DNA from: Bacillus sp. 2205SS5-2
Lineage (GTDB): Bacteria > Bacillota > Bacilli > Bacillales > Bacillaceae_K
DNA length: 64,000 nucleotides
Assembly (NCBI RefSeq): GCF_037024155.1
Contig: NZ_JAYKTS010000001.1
Coordinates: 124,001 to 188,000, forward strand
Reading direction: 5' to 3'
Within the stretch, counting starts at the first letter, position 1. Every line of letters begins with the position of its first letter. This document shows positions 53,336 through 61,924 of the stretch, piece after piece. The notes under the pieces were generated by a model. It had not been told where the DNA came from. It worked only from the letters and a program-made list of their open reading frames with translations, and made no database searches. Both the position numbers and the translations under genes were made by a program.

Positions 53336-53359
53336 GTAACCACCTCCGATAACGATATC

Positions 53360-53384
53360 ATACCATACCCCCATATCGTATGTA
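53360..53384 (-). promoter_or_regulatory. CsoR operator of the cop operon
   Basis: On the minus strand the sequence reads ATACGATATGGGGGTATGGT, a good match to the CsoR box (TAC...GGGGGTATGGTA). It lies 25 bp upstream of the csoR start and should overlap the promoter. Confidence 0.75.
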
Positions 53385-53454
53385 AAGACATATAGTTATG
53401 TTTTTTTGTCTATATCGGCGATCTATTTCGCATTCCGTTCTATATAGTTTAAAT

Positions 53455-53700
53455 TTAAGTCTTTCTTTTTGATTTAGATTTATTTAAGCAGGGTTGTTGA
53501 TTTCCAGTGGATTCGGAAAACGGGTTTAACCTGTCCCACTTTTCCCCCAGGACATCGAAAAGCATCCTAGAATTCACACCGCATGAAGGAAATGCCAAGG
53601 TATTTTCGAGGAGTCGAGTGCCTTCTGCCCCAATTGATTTAGAGGGATTTTCATCTATCTCACAATGAATGTAAAACACTCTCAGACCATTCATTTGCAT
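53455..53700 (-). other. Relic of a dispersed Bacillaceae repeat with a chance frame
   Basis: An 81-codon frame reads MNGLRVFYIHCEIDENPSKS and ends LNPFSESTGNQQPCLNKSKS. The NPF-x-ESTGNQQPC string occurs, in my knowledge, in many small hypothetical Bacillus proteins that are translations of an intergenic repeat. It is likely not a functional protein. Confidence 0.45.
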
Positions 53701-54016
53701 CTCTTAGGAAATACGTCAAACCTTAACGCTACCACTACCACTCAATACACAGCTAGAGAAATGCATGTGTATTGAGTCTATCCGACTGGAAACAATGTGA
53801 TGAACTTGGACAATGCATGGAGTCAACTGTTTTGAGTAAATTCTTTGGTACAACTTATATATGTTTCTTATTAAGCTGTTTCTTAAAATTTATTTCGATT
53901 GACACCAGAACACTCCTTTTTCATCACTGCTAGATCTATTATTGAAACTGATTTAATAGATTTAAGTGAAGGGAAGAAAAAAGGCAAGGTGGTATATTCA
54001 AAAAGGTATGTAGTTT
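53701..54016. other. Gene-free stretch
   Basis: Between the repeat relic and the first miniature element of the 54-kb cluster I recognise no coding region or terminator. Confidence 0.4.
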
Positions 54017-54024
54017 TTTTCAAA

Positions 54025-54185
54025 GGCTCTTTTCGGGTACATTGTGGCTATTTCATCTGATTTTTGACTAAATCCTCCATTTCACTGTTGATATTCATCA
54101 AAAATAGACGAAATGATGCCCGAAACAAAGCTATATCATAGATTATTAACTAATACGAAAAGCCACAATCTTTGCGAGAGCAGCC
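54025..54185. repeat. Type A miniature element, well preserved
   Basis: It starts GGCTCTTTTCGGGTACATTG and ends (reversed) GGCTGCTCTCGCAAAGATTG. Exact TTTTCAAA repeats flank it at 54017-54024 and 54186-54193. The core is close to the family consensus and has no hairpin unit, so it is a good type specimen (161 bp). Confidence 0.93.
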
Positions 54186-54208
54186 TTTTCAAAAAAGCTT
54201 TTAAAAAA

Positions 54209-54401
54209 ACACTTTTCGGATACCTTATTGCTGGTGAATTTAATATTCAATAGCATCCTGATTTCAGTAGACTATTTCATTTACAAAGATTGTTTTTGCA
54301 AAATTAGTTATTTTTCGTATCTATTTCAATAAAACCTCTGCAAAAATAGTTCTTTTATCTGAATTATCGATTCAATAACAATGATGAATTCGAAACGAGC
54401 C
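54209..54401. repeat. Highly diverged element remnants
   Basis: CACTTTTCGGATACCTTATT at the left and (reversed) GGCTCGTTTCGAATTCATCA at the right are decayed family ends. A second internal end-like stretch (TTGTTTTTGCAAAATTAGTT) suggests two overlapping old copies. Confidence 0.5.
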
Positions 54402-54483
54402 TCAATAAAACAAAAAATTGCTCCGATACCGATATTTTTTAGTAATTAATTTATTGCTGTTAAAGTGAACCATCTTTTAAAAA

Positions 54484-54646
54484 GGCTGTTTTCGCAAAGA
54501 TTGTGACTTTTCGAAATAGTTCTCAGTTCGTGATGAAGATTGACTTCGGGCATCTTTTCACATCATTTTTAACACGGAATGAGGAATGAAATTAGTGTTT
54601 CCATCCTTTTTTGTATGCTTCAGAAACAAAGTATGCGAAAAGAGCA
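54484..54646. repeat. Type C miniature element with exact target duplication
   Basis: It begins GGCTGTTTTCGCAAAGATTG and ends (reversed) TGCTCTTTTCGCATACTTTG. Exact TTTAAAAA repeats flank it at 54476-54483 and 54647-54654. The core (GACTTCGGGCATCTTTTCAC, AACACGGAATGAGGAATGAA, GTGTTTCCATCC) differs from types A and B. Confidence 0.88.
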
Positions 54647-54758
54647 TTTAAAAAACAGTCCTTAGTTTTAGTACAAGTCACCCTTTTTCCACAAAATAAT
54701 AAATATAGGTGATAAGATAAAAAGTATCACCCGATCGATTTGAAGGGAGATAGATTCA

Positions 54759-54905
54759 ATGAATGCTATAAAAGAGGTTATAGAAAAAAATTCTGTTGAC
54801 TTTTCAAAATTACTAGAAGTGGAAAGCGTGTTGCTCTCGGGCTCTCAATCAAACACCACACATGATATCCATTCAAATATTGAGTTAAAAATTCCATCGG
54901 GTTGA
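54759..54905 (+). pseudogene. Truncated nucleotidyltransferase-like frame
   Basis: A 48-residue frame starts MNAIKEVIEKNSVDFSKLLE after AAGGGAGA and ends VLLSGSQSNTTHDIHSNIEL and a few more residues. The V-L-L-x-G-S-x-S and following D-x-x-S-N-I-E-L resemble the start of a nucleotidyltransferase fold (G-S-x3...D-x-D), with the catalytic Asp pair altered. It is probably a 5' fragment of a lost gene. Confidence 0.4.
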
Positions 54906-54917
54906 ATCCACGCTTCA

Positions 54918-55148
54918 TCACGAGAGGATTTTTTTGTTTACAAACGGTGTGCTTGCTTCGTTCTGAGTAGAATGGGAATTTGCGAAAACAGTGTTTTGAA
55001 TACCTTTTGGAAGTAAATTCAGTGCAACAAATCCTATTGCTCCTAAGCCCCCTGTTTTTAAGATAGATCGTCTACTATACAATTTATCTTCTTTTTGATT
55101 CAGATTAATTTCTTTCTCTTCTCCCAGCTGTCTATCTTTCATATCCAT
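54918..55148 (-). pseudogene. Twin-arginine signal peptide of a truncated exported protein
   Basis: The 76-residue frame from ATG 55148 (after GGGGGAG) has a charged head, then LYSRRSILKTGGLGAIGFVA, a clear twin-arginine signal (S-R-R-x-I-L-K) and hydrophobic core, ending with a short mature part (NSHSTQNEAS). Twin-arginine substrates are normally folded cofactor enzymes of over 150 residues. The body is missing, so this looks like a truncated gene. Its original product cannot be identified. Confidence 0.55.
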
Positions 55149-55451
55149 TTCTCCCCCTTCATGCTCAACTAAATAATAAAGTGTATGCAATATTTCTCAT
55201 ACGCATGATTGTTTGTTTGATTTCATTATTTTTAATAACTGCAATTTTATTGTATTAATGTAAAATTCTTTTATAAAGTAAAATATATTTATCTGGGGAA
55301 ACTTTATCATTTACCCTCTCATCTATTATTAATAAAGCTACTCCTTTATTAGACTGTTTGATAGAAAACTATCAATTTGACCTATTATATAGACCGTTAT
55401 CTTATAAATGAACCATATGTATACAATCTTAAAATTGAATATCATAGTATA

Positions 55452-55614
55452 TAGCTGCTTTCGTGAAGATTGTGGCTGTTCACAATAGAGATTAATTCTT
55501 GCTGAAAAAGACTTAAAGGAACTTTTCGCATCATTTATAAACCGAAAGAATCGTGGAGTGCAGTGTTTCCATCCGTGATTAGATACTAGAGCAACATTGG
55601 GAGCGAAAAGAATC
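55452..55614. repeat. Type C miniature element, diverged
   Basis: The left end AGCTGCTTTCGTGAAGATTG and core GAACTTTTCGCATCATTTAT, GTGTTTCCATCCGTG identify type C. The right end is TTGGGAGCGAAAAGAATC. A further end fragment (AGCAACAATCTTTGCAAAAA) lies near 55700-55735. The 111-codon frame over it is not a gene. Confidence 0.65.
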
Positions 55615-55756
55615 TCGGTCATGGATTCTTCTGGTTGGGGTAATCTCGAAGAAATACTCGAAAACATAACCATAGCTATCTCTATAGTGGTGTATTTATT
55701 GCTGAGAAAAGCAACAATCTTTGCAAAAATAGCCTTTAAAAAGGATTAATTCGTGC

Positions 55757-55808
55757 ACAAAAAAAAGACCTCGACATTTCATATTGTAAATGAACTGTCA
55801 GGTCTTTT
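55757..55808 (-). terminator. Terminator of the membrane protein gene
   Basis: AAAAGACCTGACA pairs with TGTCGAGGTCTTTTTTTT on the minus strand, 12 bp beyond the stop at 55820. Confidence 0.8.
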
Positions 55809-55819
55809 GAAATAGGATA

Positions 55820-56299
55820 TTAGATTCTTCTCAAATACATACTTATCTTAAATGATAATGGAAACAGAAGTAGCAATTGAAGAACGGGGATAACCCCAAT
55901 ATTCGTTTTATAAACTAATGGCATCGACGAACTATACGTCCATCTACTCGTATAATGAGCAGAAATTTCAAAATAAAAACTTAGAAACAAAGCGTACAAG
56001 ACCATAATCACAAAGTCTTTTCGTTGAAATGGTTTTAAAAACCAATTAACGTCTTGGTTAAGAAGCGAAATCAGAACATATAAAATCAATGTCATCATGA
56101 TGTCACCCCATATGGCACTCCACATTAATAGCGAGGTGAAATCTAGATCATCATTCATGTCATAAAAAATAGCACATTGACCATATTCCCAGCTAAATTG
56201 CAATATGAGAGACACAATGCCAATTAGTAAAACATTCCAAAGAAAATCAACTTTATATTTTCCCTTTAAAACATGCACTCCAATCACCCCAATCATCAA
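55820..56299 (-). CDS. Integral membrane protein of unknown function
   Basis: This protein of about 159 residues has five membrane segments. It contains LQFSWEYGQCAIFYDMND, MWSAIWGDIMMTLILYVLIS and SRWTYSSSMPLV..VIPVLQLLLLFPLSF, a pattern (W-E-Y-x-Q-C, W-G-D, L-P-x-L-Q-x-x-L-x-P-L) seen in a widespread unnamed membrane family. The start is unclear: no ribosome site precedes the ATG, and similar sequence continues upstream in frame to the stop of the cupredoxin-like gene, so translation may be coupled. Confidence 0.6.
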   Translation of the reverse strand: MMIGVIGVHVLKGKYKVDFLWNVLLIGIVSLILQFSWEYGQCAIFYDMNDDLDFTSLLMWSAIWGDIMMTLILYVLISLLNQDVNWFLKPFQRKDFVIMVLYALFLSFYFEISAHYTSRWTYSSSMPLVYKTNIGVIPVLQLLLLFPLSFKISMYLRRI

Positions 56300-56320
56300 T
56301 ACGTTAACAGGAAAACCGAC

Positions 56321-56551
56321 TTATTCTTCAATGGTAAAATCCCCTACCAGTCCCGCTTCTTTGTGACCAGCTCCTGAACATAAAAATTCAAATTCTCCAC
56401 TTTTATTTGGAGTGAATTTTATCTTCATCGTTCCTCCTGGTTTTATATTCATGTGAATGGAACCATCTTCATCATGACCGCCACTTGCAAAAGCTTTTGT
56501 TCCGCCTAGTATTCGTTCGCCTGTATTACAGCAGTGTTGCCAAGACAACAC
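56321..56551 (-). pseudogene. Cupredoxin-like C-terminal fragment
   Basis: The last 60 residues match a cupredoxin: SIHMNIKPGGTMKIKFTPNK, then SGEFEFLCSGAGHKEAGLVG and DFTIEE. The Cys and His of LCSGAGH are type 1 copper ligands; the axial Met is replaced (GLVG). No signal peptide or first ligand His is present, and the N-terminal part (LSWQHCCNTGER) is not family-like, so the 5' end is lost. Together with the twin-arginine fragment it may be wreckage of a periplasm-facing copper enzyme locus. Confidence 0.6.
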
Positions 56552-57062
56552 GATATATCTAGAAAAGACAAGTTCGTATCGCTAATCAACAAGTCATAGA
56601 GATTCCTTGAAACTCTTTTTGAAGATGTAGTAGAAATTTCGTCGGTTTGAAAAACACTTCTTTATCCCTACGAACCCCATATATACGAAAAATTTAATGT
56701 TCCGTTAACATGCCATCCGAAATAAAAATGGCTAACCATTCACTTCTTGTGTTCGGTTTTTAAGAAACATTGAAAAAGACAGACTATAGCTCATTTTTCT
56801 CTTTTTTTGAAAACGCTACTAAAATTGAAGATGGCTTGCTTTAATCTTGCTGCAATTAATTTAAAAATCAGCCTCACCTTTTTTCGATCCATACCTTAAG
56901 CAGAATACTGGGAAATTCATGTATGACTTAATCGAAAAAAGGACAAGGATTACCTATTTACTCATTCTTTTAGTGAATCTATCGAAAAGCAACAATCCTT
57001 TTCATGACGATAACATTCAGTGAATTTTCCTATACAATCTAATTCTCTTTTTTCACCTACTT
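56552..57062. other. Gene-free stretch with a repeat-end scrap
   Basis: I see no gene. TCGAAAAGCAACAATCCTTT near 56970-56995 resembles an isolated repeat terminus. The rest is AT-rich and unassigned. Confidence 0.4.
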
Positions 57063-58178
57063 TTAAAAGAGAGCTTCTTCAAGTGGAAATTCCTTAGGAT
57101 CTAAAATAGTATCTCTATCTAATACTAATTTCGCTAATTCGGCTCCTAAAAAAGGACCGGCTGTTAATCCAGATGCCCCTAGACCATTGGCTAGAAAGAG
57201 TCCTTTCCAGTTTGGTACTTCACCAAACACAGGCAAAAATTCAGGAGTAAACGGACGAAAGCCGACTCTCGTTTCAATATGGGTACTTTCCTTTAATCCG
57301 GGAGCTACTTGCAAAGCTTTCGACAGCACTTCATGAAGTCCCCCGGCTGTTACATTTGAAGTTAAATTTTCTTTATTTTCATGCGTCGCTCCGATGACAA
57401 TTCTTCCACCGTCAAAAGCTAAAAGATATTGATTATTCGGTGGCATTACTACTGGCCATGATGAAGTATTTTCTTCTGATAATTGCAAATGAATGATTTG
57501 GCCTTTTTGGGCTGAAACATGAAAGCTAACCCCAAGTGGTAAAAGTAGCTTATTTGCCCATGCTCCTGCAGTAACGATTACCGTTTCAGCAAAAACCTTT
57601 TCATTATTGACAACAACCCCATTTATTTCATCGTTATCGATAAGTAATTCCGCTGTACCATGAACATGCTCCGCCCCATATTTTACAGCCCCACTAATAA
57701 GAGCTTTTCGAAGCAACCGACCATCTACTCTTGCAGCACCACTCACAAATACAGAAGAAAATCCTTCAGCGAGCAAAGGAAATCTCTTTAGCGTTTCTTC
57801 TTTTGAAAGCTTCAAAATTTCTCCCATTTCTGGTGCATCTTCTTTTCGCTTCAGTGCACGTTGAACCATTTTATCTATTTTATCCTCATCTATATGAAGA
57901 CTCAGTGCGCCGACTCTCTGATAACCTGTAACTCTTTCTCCGATTTCTTCTAACTGTTGAATTAACTCTGGGTAATATTTAGCCCCTTCTTTCACTAGTT
58001 GGTACCAGCGTTTATTCCGGCGCTGGGAAATCCAGGGACAAACAATTCCTGCAGCAGCGTCAGTAGCTTGTCCTGAATCATTTCCATCGATTAGTGTTAC
58101 GTCTATCCCGGATTTCGCTAAATGGTATGCCGTAGAGGCACCGAGAATTCCTGCTCCAACTACAATATATTTCTTCAT
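57063..58178 (-). CDS. FAD-dependent oxidoreductase (DAO/glycine-oxidase family)
   Basis: This flavoprotein of 371 residues belongs to the D-amino-acid oxidase superfamily. The FAD motif is IVVGAGILGASTAYHLAKSG near the N-terminus. The DAO hallmarks include ATDAAAGIVCPWISQRRN, VIVTAGAWANKLLLPLG and the C-terminal FLANGLGASGLTAGPFLGAE. It resembles glycine/D-amino-acid oxidases and ThiO but lies outside any thiamin operon, so the substrate is unknown. The start is the ATG at 58178, six bases after AAGGGG. An isochorismatase-like gene lies just upstream on the same strand. Confidence 0.9.
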   Translation of the reverse strand: MKKYIVVGAGILGASTAYHLAKSGIDVTLIDGNDSGQATDAAAGIVCPWISQRRNKRWYQLVKEGAKYYPELIQQLEEIGERVTGYQRVGALSLHIDEDKIDKMVQRALKRKEDAPEMGEILKLSKEETLKRFPLLAEGFSSVFVSGAARVDGRLLRKALISGAVKYGAEHVHGTAELLIDNDEINGVVVNNEKVFAETVIVTAGAWANKLLLPLGVSFHVSAQKGQIIHLQLSEENTSSWPVVMPPNNQYLLAFDGGRIVIGATHENKENLTSNVTAGGLHEVLSKALQVAPGLKESTHIETRVGFRPFTPEFLPVFGEVPNWKGLFLANGLGASGLTAGPFLGAELAKLVLDRDTILDPKEFPLEEALF

Positions 58179-58231
58179 GATAAACCCCTTTTTTTCTGTG
58201 TACAATCCACTACTATTCTACAAGATGTTTC

Positions 58232-58993
58232 TCATTCATTCAAAGATTGAAAAAAGGATCGCGCTTCTTCAGTCGTCAGCACCTCATTAGCAATCATTTG
58301 AAAGTTGGTAAGAGCTGCTTCATACCCGTCTAAATCCCCTATTTGAGCTGCCGCAGTAGCATCCGTCACTACTGAAACTGAAAAGCCTTGTTCCAGAAAC
58401 TCTCTTAAATGTGATTCAACACATAGATTCGCAGACATGCCTGCTAACACGACAAAATCGATCCCACTCTTCCGTAACTGAAGGACCAAATCATTCGTTT
58501 CAGGTCCATAAATTTTGTGCGGGCTAGTGATAATTGCCTGGTTCTGAATAATATAAGGCTTTAGGATAGGTAAAAAATCCGCTCCAGAACCTTCAAAGTC
58601 CTTTAAACTTAAAGGACCTGTTCGATCATACATTTTGTGATCATGCATCCATGTTTCTAGCTCTCCAGTAAATTCCCAGTGATAATCATACGGGTAATAA
58701 TAATGTGGAGAGACAAATGTAGGAATAGACATCTTTTTTGCTTCTTGAAATAGTTGCACTAAATGACCGATGGTTCCTTGGTTTTTCACACTTTTTTCAA
58801 CTAGTGGCCAAGCTACACCATTTTCACTGAGAAAATCATTTTGAGGATCGGTCACTACCAGGGCGGTATTATTTCGATTCGGCTTCAATGGACCTTCTTT
58901 AATTTCTTTGTTCTCAATAGCCATAGTATTGCATGGAAACCGAAGAATAAGTGATATAAGCACTACCAAAACAAGTGCATACTTCATTTTCAT
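58232..58993 (-). CDS. Isochorismatase-family cysteine hydrolase with signal peptide
   Basis: This amidase/hydrolase of the nicotinamidase-isochorismatase fold has the triad Asp (VVTDPQNDF), Lys (ITSPHKIYG) and Cys (GMSANLCVESHL). The cis-peptide region VLAGMSAN fits. Unusually, it begins with a hydrophobic signal (KYALVLVVLISLILRF, ending NTMA), so it is probably exported; most family members are cytosolic. At 253 residues it is otherwise typical. It is upstream of the FAD oxidoreductase gene with a 53-bp gap, so the pair may share a transcript. Confidence 0.87.
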   Translation of the reverse strand: MKMKYALVLVVLISLILRFPCNTMAIENKEIKEGPLKPNRNNTALVVTDPQNDFLSENGVAWPLVEKSVKNQGTIGHLVQLFQEAKKMSIPTFVSPHYYYPYDYHWEFTGELETWMHDHKMYDRTGPLSLKDFEGSGADFLPILKPYIIQNQAIITSPHKIYGPETNDLVLQLRKSGIDFVVLAGMSANLCVESHLREFLEQGFSVSVVTDATAAAQIGDLDGYEAALTNFQMIANEVLTTEEARSFFQSLNE

Positions 58994-59037
58994 CCTCCTA
59001 AGGGCGATTATTTTCGTGGAAAATTATCTTTTATTTA

Positions 59038-59198
59038 GGCTCTTTTCGTATGCATTGTGGCTATTTCATCTGATTTTTGACTAAAACCTCCATTTCCTTG
59101 TTGATTTCCATCAAAAACAGACGAAATGATGCCCGAATCAAAGCTATACCATAGATTATTAATGTATACGAAATGCAACAAACTATGCGAAAACAGCC
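59038..59198. repeat. Type A miniature element
   Basis: It starts GGCTCTTTTCGTATGCATTG and ends (reversed) GGCTGTTTTCGCATAGTTTG. The core carries CAAAAACAGACGAAATGATG. The flanks TTTATTTA and TTCAAATT do not match, so its duplication is lost or one end was replaced. Confidence 0.85.
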
Positions 59199-59256
59199 TT
59201 CAAATTCGAAGTCTGTTATACTATTCACATTGATACATAATTGAAGGAGAATGATA

Positions 59257-59559
59257 ATGGATCCAAAAGAAGTCGAAGCGAAGATTATTGAAAACTATCA
59301 GCGCGAAGAAAATATGATGATTCTTATTTTTGCGCAGTGGTGTATCAACGAAGACCTTGATCCCAAGGCCTTGTATTTAACAGCCTATCCCACTCAAATG
59401 GACAATCCAGCACTCACGGAAGCGTTAAACTTAACGGTTTCAAAAGAAGAAGCTGGGGAAATTGACGATGACACGGTCCTAGGTGTACTTTCTCTTTTTG
59501 GTAACGACGATTTAGCCTTTATTGTATCCGAAGAAATTTCCGGTAGAAACACAAAATAA
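59257..59559 (+). CDS. Small acidic conserved protein (YxiS-like)
   Basis: A 100-residue acidic protein starts MDPKEVEAKIIENYQREEN and contains LIFAQWCINEDLDPKALY and VLGVLSLFGNDDLAFIV. It is similar to my recollection of Bacillus YxiS-type hypothetical proteins. There is no known function, signal peptide or membrane segment. The start at 59257 has better spacing to GAAGGAG than the ATG six bases upstream. Confidence 0.6.
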   Translation: MDPKEVEAKIIENYQREENMMILIFAQWCINEDLDPKALYLTAYPTQMDNPALTEALNLTVSKEEAGEIDDDTVLGVLSLFGNDDLAFIVSEEISGRNTK

Positions 59560-59584
59560 TTTCTGACATTACCGGTCAGAAATT
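59558..59584 (+). terminator. Hairpin after the YxiS-like gene
   Basis: AATTTCTGAC pairs with GGTCAGAAATT around ATTACC, overlapping the stop codon region. No T-run follows, so it may be an inefficient terminator or an RNA stability element. Confidence 0.45.
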
Positions 59585-59718
59585 CCCAAAATACATTCTA
59601 ATCGGATTATTTACAAAGAATTCGGGTATAGAAGAACATAAGTATCTTTTCTAGTACCTAATACTAAGTTTTCTTCAATGTTTTCTATCTCGAGGAGAAT
59701 TTGGTGGGAGGTGATTAG

Positions 59719-59910
59719 ATGAGAAAAGTTACAGGAATCCAACCGCTAATCCACTATCTTCACTCGGTTCAATACCCTTTAAGTGAAGAAAAGATTCAGG
59801 AATTAATTGTAAGAAAGCAGATCCCTCATCTTAAACGAATGAATCATGTATTGATTTTTAATTTAGACTTTATTGATTCATGGATTAGAGAACAAAAAAA
59901 GAGCAAATAA
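59719..59910 (+). CDS. Small helix-turn-helix (excisionase-like) protein
   Basis: The 63-residue protein reads MRKVTGIQPLIHYLHSVQYP, then LSEEKIQELIVRKQIPHLKR, then VLIFNLDFIDSWIREQKK. The pattern helix, R-x-x-I-P-x-x-K/R, and F-x-x-x-x-I-D-x-W-I is that of MerR-like excisionase/AlpA DNA-binding domains. GGGAGGTGATTAG precedes the ATG. There is no integrase nearby. It may be a small regulator or phage remnant. Confidence 0.65.
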   Translation: MRKVTGIQPLIHYLHSVQYPLSEEKIQELIVRKQIPHLKRMNHVLIFNLDFIDSWIREQKKSK

Positions 59911-59948
59911 AAAAAGAGCACCCTCGATATTTTTCCGGGTGCTCTTTT
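59909..59948. terminator. Bidirectional terminator
   Basis: AAAAAAGAGCACCC pairs with GGGTGCTCTTTT around TCGATATTTTTCC. It serves the helix-turn-helix gene on the plus strand. Confidence 0.85.
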
Positions 59949-60061
59949 GATTTTCGATTTTCTATATTCTCTATGGTCAGTTTGAATCTAATTCAGACGA
60001 GTTGATACTACTAGCCCACTATTATTCAAGCATCACTACCTTAATTGTTCCCCATAGATTA

Positions 60062-61156
60062 CTAGGTTGAAAGACTTCTTTCGACATGAGGACTCTCTTC
60101 TGATTGAGATTCAACGTATAAGGTCCGTGTTGGAAAGGCAACATCAACTTCTTCTTCTTCTAAGATATCTAATATTTGAAAATTTATTTCCTCACGAACG
60201 CGTAAGTATTCCCCCCACTGGGTAGTGTTGGTAAAAAAATAAAGGAATAGATCTAAACTATTTGTATTAAATTCGTTGAATCTCACAAAGATCGTTTCTT
60301 TGTGAATCTCATCATGATTCTGCAAGAGAAATTCCAATCGATGTACCACTCGTTGTATTTTCTCATTTGGTGTATTATAAGTAAGTCCTAGATTAAACGT
60401 AATTCTCCGTTTTCCCATCTTACTCCAATTCGTTATGGGTTCATTGGCAAGAATTGCATTAGGAACAGTCACAATTGCCTGTTCAAAGGTTCGAATCTTT
60501 GTACTCCTAAAGGAAATGTCTTCTATTGTCCCTTCCACACTAGGTGTTTCAACCCAATCTCCGATAGAAAATGGTCGTTCAGTAATAATTATTATACCTC
60601 CGAAGAAATTTCCGATAACATCCTTTGCAGCCAAAGCAAAAGCTAATCCACCCAGTCCTAATCCCGCTACAAATCCGTTAACATCATATTCAAACTCTTG
60701 AGCGATAATACTAAAGCTAATGGCTAACACAACAAACCTCAGCCCTTTCGAAATAAAGGGAATTAAAATTTCGTCCATTTCGATACTATACTTATCTCGA
60801 AAGCTTTTAAATAACACCGACGAAGCTGAGGTCAAATTAAATAACCCCCAAGTTATTTGAAGAATCACAAGCGAACGAAAAATTTTCTTAAACAATGGAT
60901 TGTTTTGCTCCATAAAAGGGAACGAATCGGCCGCAATAAATATTCCGAAAATGATAAATAACCAAGCAATCGGGTTTTCAAAGGAATGAAATACATGCGT
61001 AAAAAACTTGGAACGAGCTTTTGAGCTTAGCTTCAACATTATTTTGAGCACGTATTTTGTAAAGATTTTTCTAAAAATAAAGAATGCGACTAAAATTCCT
61101 GCTGAAATACTCAGGTCCTTAAGACTATCTTTTGAAATCCACTCAAATATTTCCAT
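60062..61156 (-). CDS. MscS-family mechanosensitive channel
   Basis: This 364-residue channel protects cells against osmotic downshock. It has about five membrane segments in the first 200 residues. The pore-lining helix and gate appear as GLGLGGLAFALAAKDVIG followed by NFFGGIIIITERPFSIGDWV, the MscS hallmark. Downstream is the beta domain VEGTIEDISFRSTKIRTFE and a C-terminal alpha/beta domain. It resembles B. subtilis YhdY/YkuT-class small MscS proteins. It lies 12 bp after exoA in the same direction. Confidence 0.9.
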   Translation of the reverse strand: MEIFEWISKDSLKDLSISAGILVAFFIFRKIFTKYVLKIMLKLSSKARSKFFTHVFHSFENPIAWLFIIFGIFIAADSFPFMEQNNPLFKKIFRSLVILQITWGLFNLTSASSVLFKSFRDKYSIEMDEILIPFISKGLRFVVLAISFSIIAQEFEYDVNGFVAGLGLGGLAFALAAKDVIGNFFGGIIIITERPFSIGDWVETPSVEGTIEDISFRSTKIRTFEQAIVTVPNAILANEPITNWSKMGKRRITFNLGLTYNTPNEKIQRVVHRLEFLLQNHDEIHKETIFVRFNEFNTNSLDLFLYFFTNTTQWGEYLRVREEINFQILDILEEEEVDVAFPTRTLYVESQSEESPHVERSLST

Positions 61157-61168
61157 TATTACTCTCCT

Positions 61169-61924
61169 CTATATCGACATCTCTATAACAATAGGGCAAT
61201 GGTCACTACCAAGAACATGCGAATGGATATCTGCATTTTCTAGAAACGGGACAAGAGCGATTGATAAGAGAAAATAATCAATTCTCCAACCGATATTTCG
61301 TGCTCTTACATTACTCATATAAGACCACCATGTGAAGGCTCCTTCTTTATTCGGGTAGAGATGACGGAAGCTGTCGACGAATCCAGCTTCTAACAAAGAC
61401 GAAAACTTCCCACGTTCTTCCGCTGTAAAACCAGAATTCCCCTGGTTGGGTTTGGCGTTTTTTAAGTCAATTTCTTGGTGTGCCACATTAAGATCTCCGC
61501 AATATATCACCGGCTTTGTTTGATCTAAACCTACCAAATAGTCACGAATAGCATCCTCCCATTCTAATCTCTCCCCTAACCTCGACAGATCTCGCTTTGA
61601 ATTAGGAGTGTACAGATTGACAAGGTAAAAGGCATCATATTCTAGCGTAATAATTCGACCTTCTGCTTCAGAGGTCTTATCACCTACCCCATAGGTAACT
61701 GATAAGGGTTGATGCTTCGTGAAAATGGCCGTTCCTGAATATCCCTTCTTGTCGGCATAATTCCAAAATTGGTGATATTCTTCTAATTCTAATTGTATTT
61801 GCCCTGCTTGCAACTTCGTCTCTTGAATACAAAAAAAGTCAGCATTGACTTCCTGAAAATAATCTAAAAATCCTTTTTTCACACAGGCACGAATGCCATT
61901 TACATTCCATGATACAATTTTCAT
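61169..61924 (-). CDS. exoA: Exodeoxyribonuclease III / AP endonuclease
   Basis: ExoA is a Mg2+-dependent class II AP endonuclease and 3'-exonuclease in base-excision repair. The 251-residue protein has the endonuclease/exonuclease/phosphatase motifs: KIVSWNVNGIRACVKKG, FFCIQETKLQ, VIYCGDLNVAHQEIDL, and the C-terminal NVRARNIGWRIDYFL and LGSDHCPIVI with catalytic Asp-His. The ATG at 61924 lies seven bases after TAGGAG; the longer frame upstream lacks support. It probably shares a transcript with the MscS gene. Confidence 0.95.
   Translation of the reverse strand: MKIVSWNVNGIRACVKKGFLDYFQEVNADFFCIQETKLQAGQIQLELEEYHQFWNYADKKGYSGTAIFTKHQPLSVTYGVGDKTSEAEGRIITLEYDAFYLVNLYTPNSKRDLSRLGERLEWEDAIRDYLVGLDQTKPVIYCGDLNVAHQEIDLKNAKPNQGNSGFTAEERGKFSSLLEAGFVDSFRHLYPNKEGAFTWWSYMSNVRARNIGWRIDYFLLSIALVPFLENADIHSHVLGSDHCPIVIEMSI

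Noticed and set aside
55338-55673. 111-codon minus-strand frame
   Set aside because: It spans a type C element and shows no protein-like composition or ribosome site.
59719-59910. Excisionase as evidence of a prophage or integrative element
   Set aside because: There is no integrase, attachment-site pair or phage gene nearby; the domain also occurs in stand-alone regulators.
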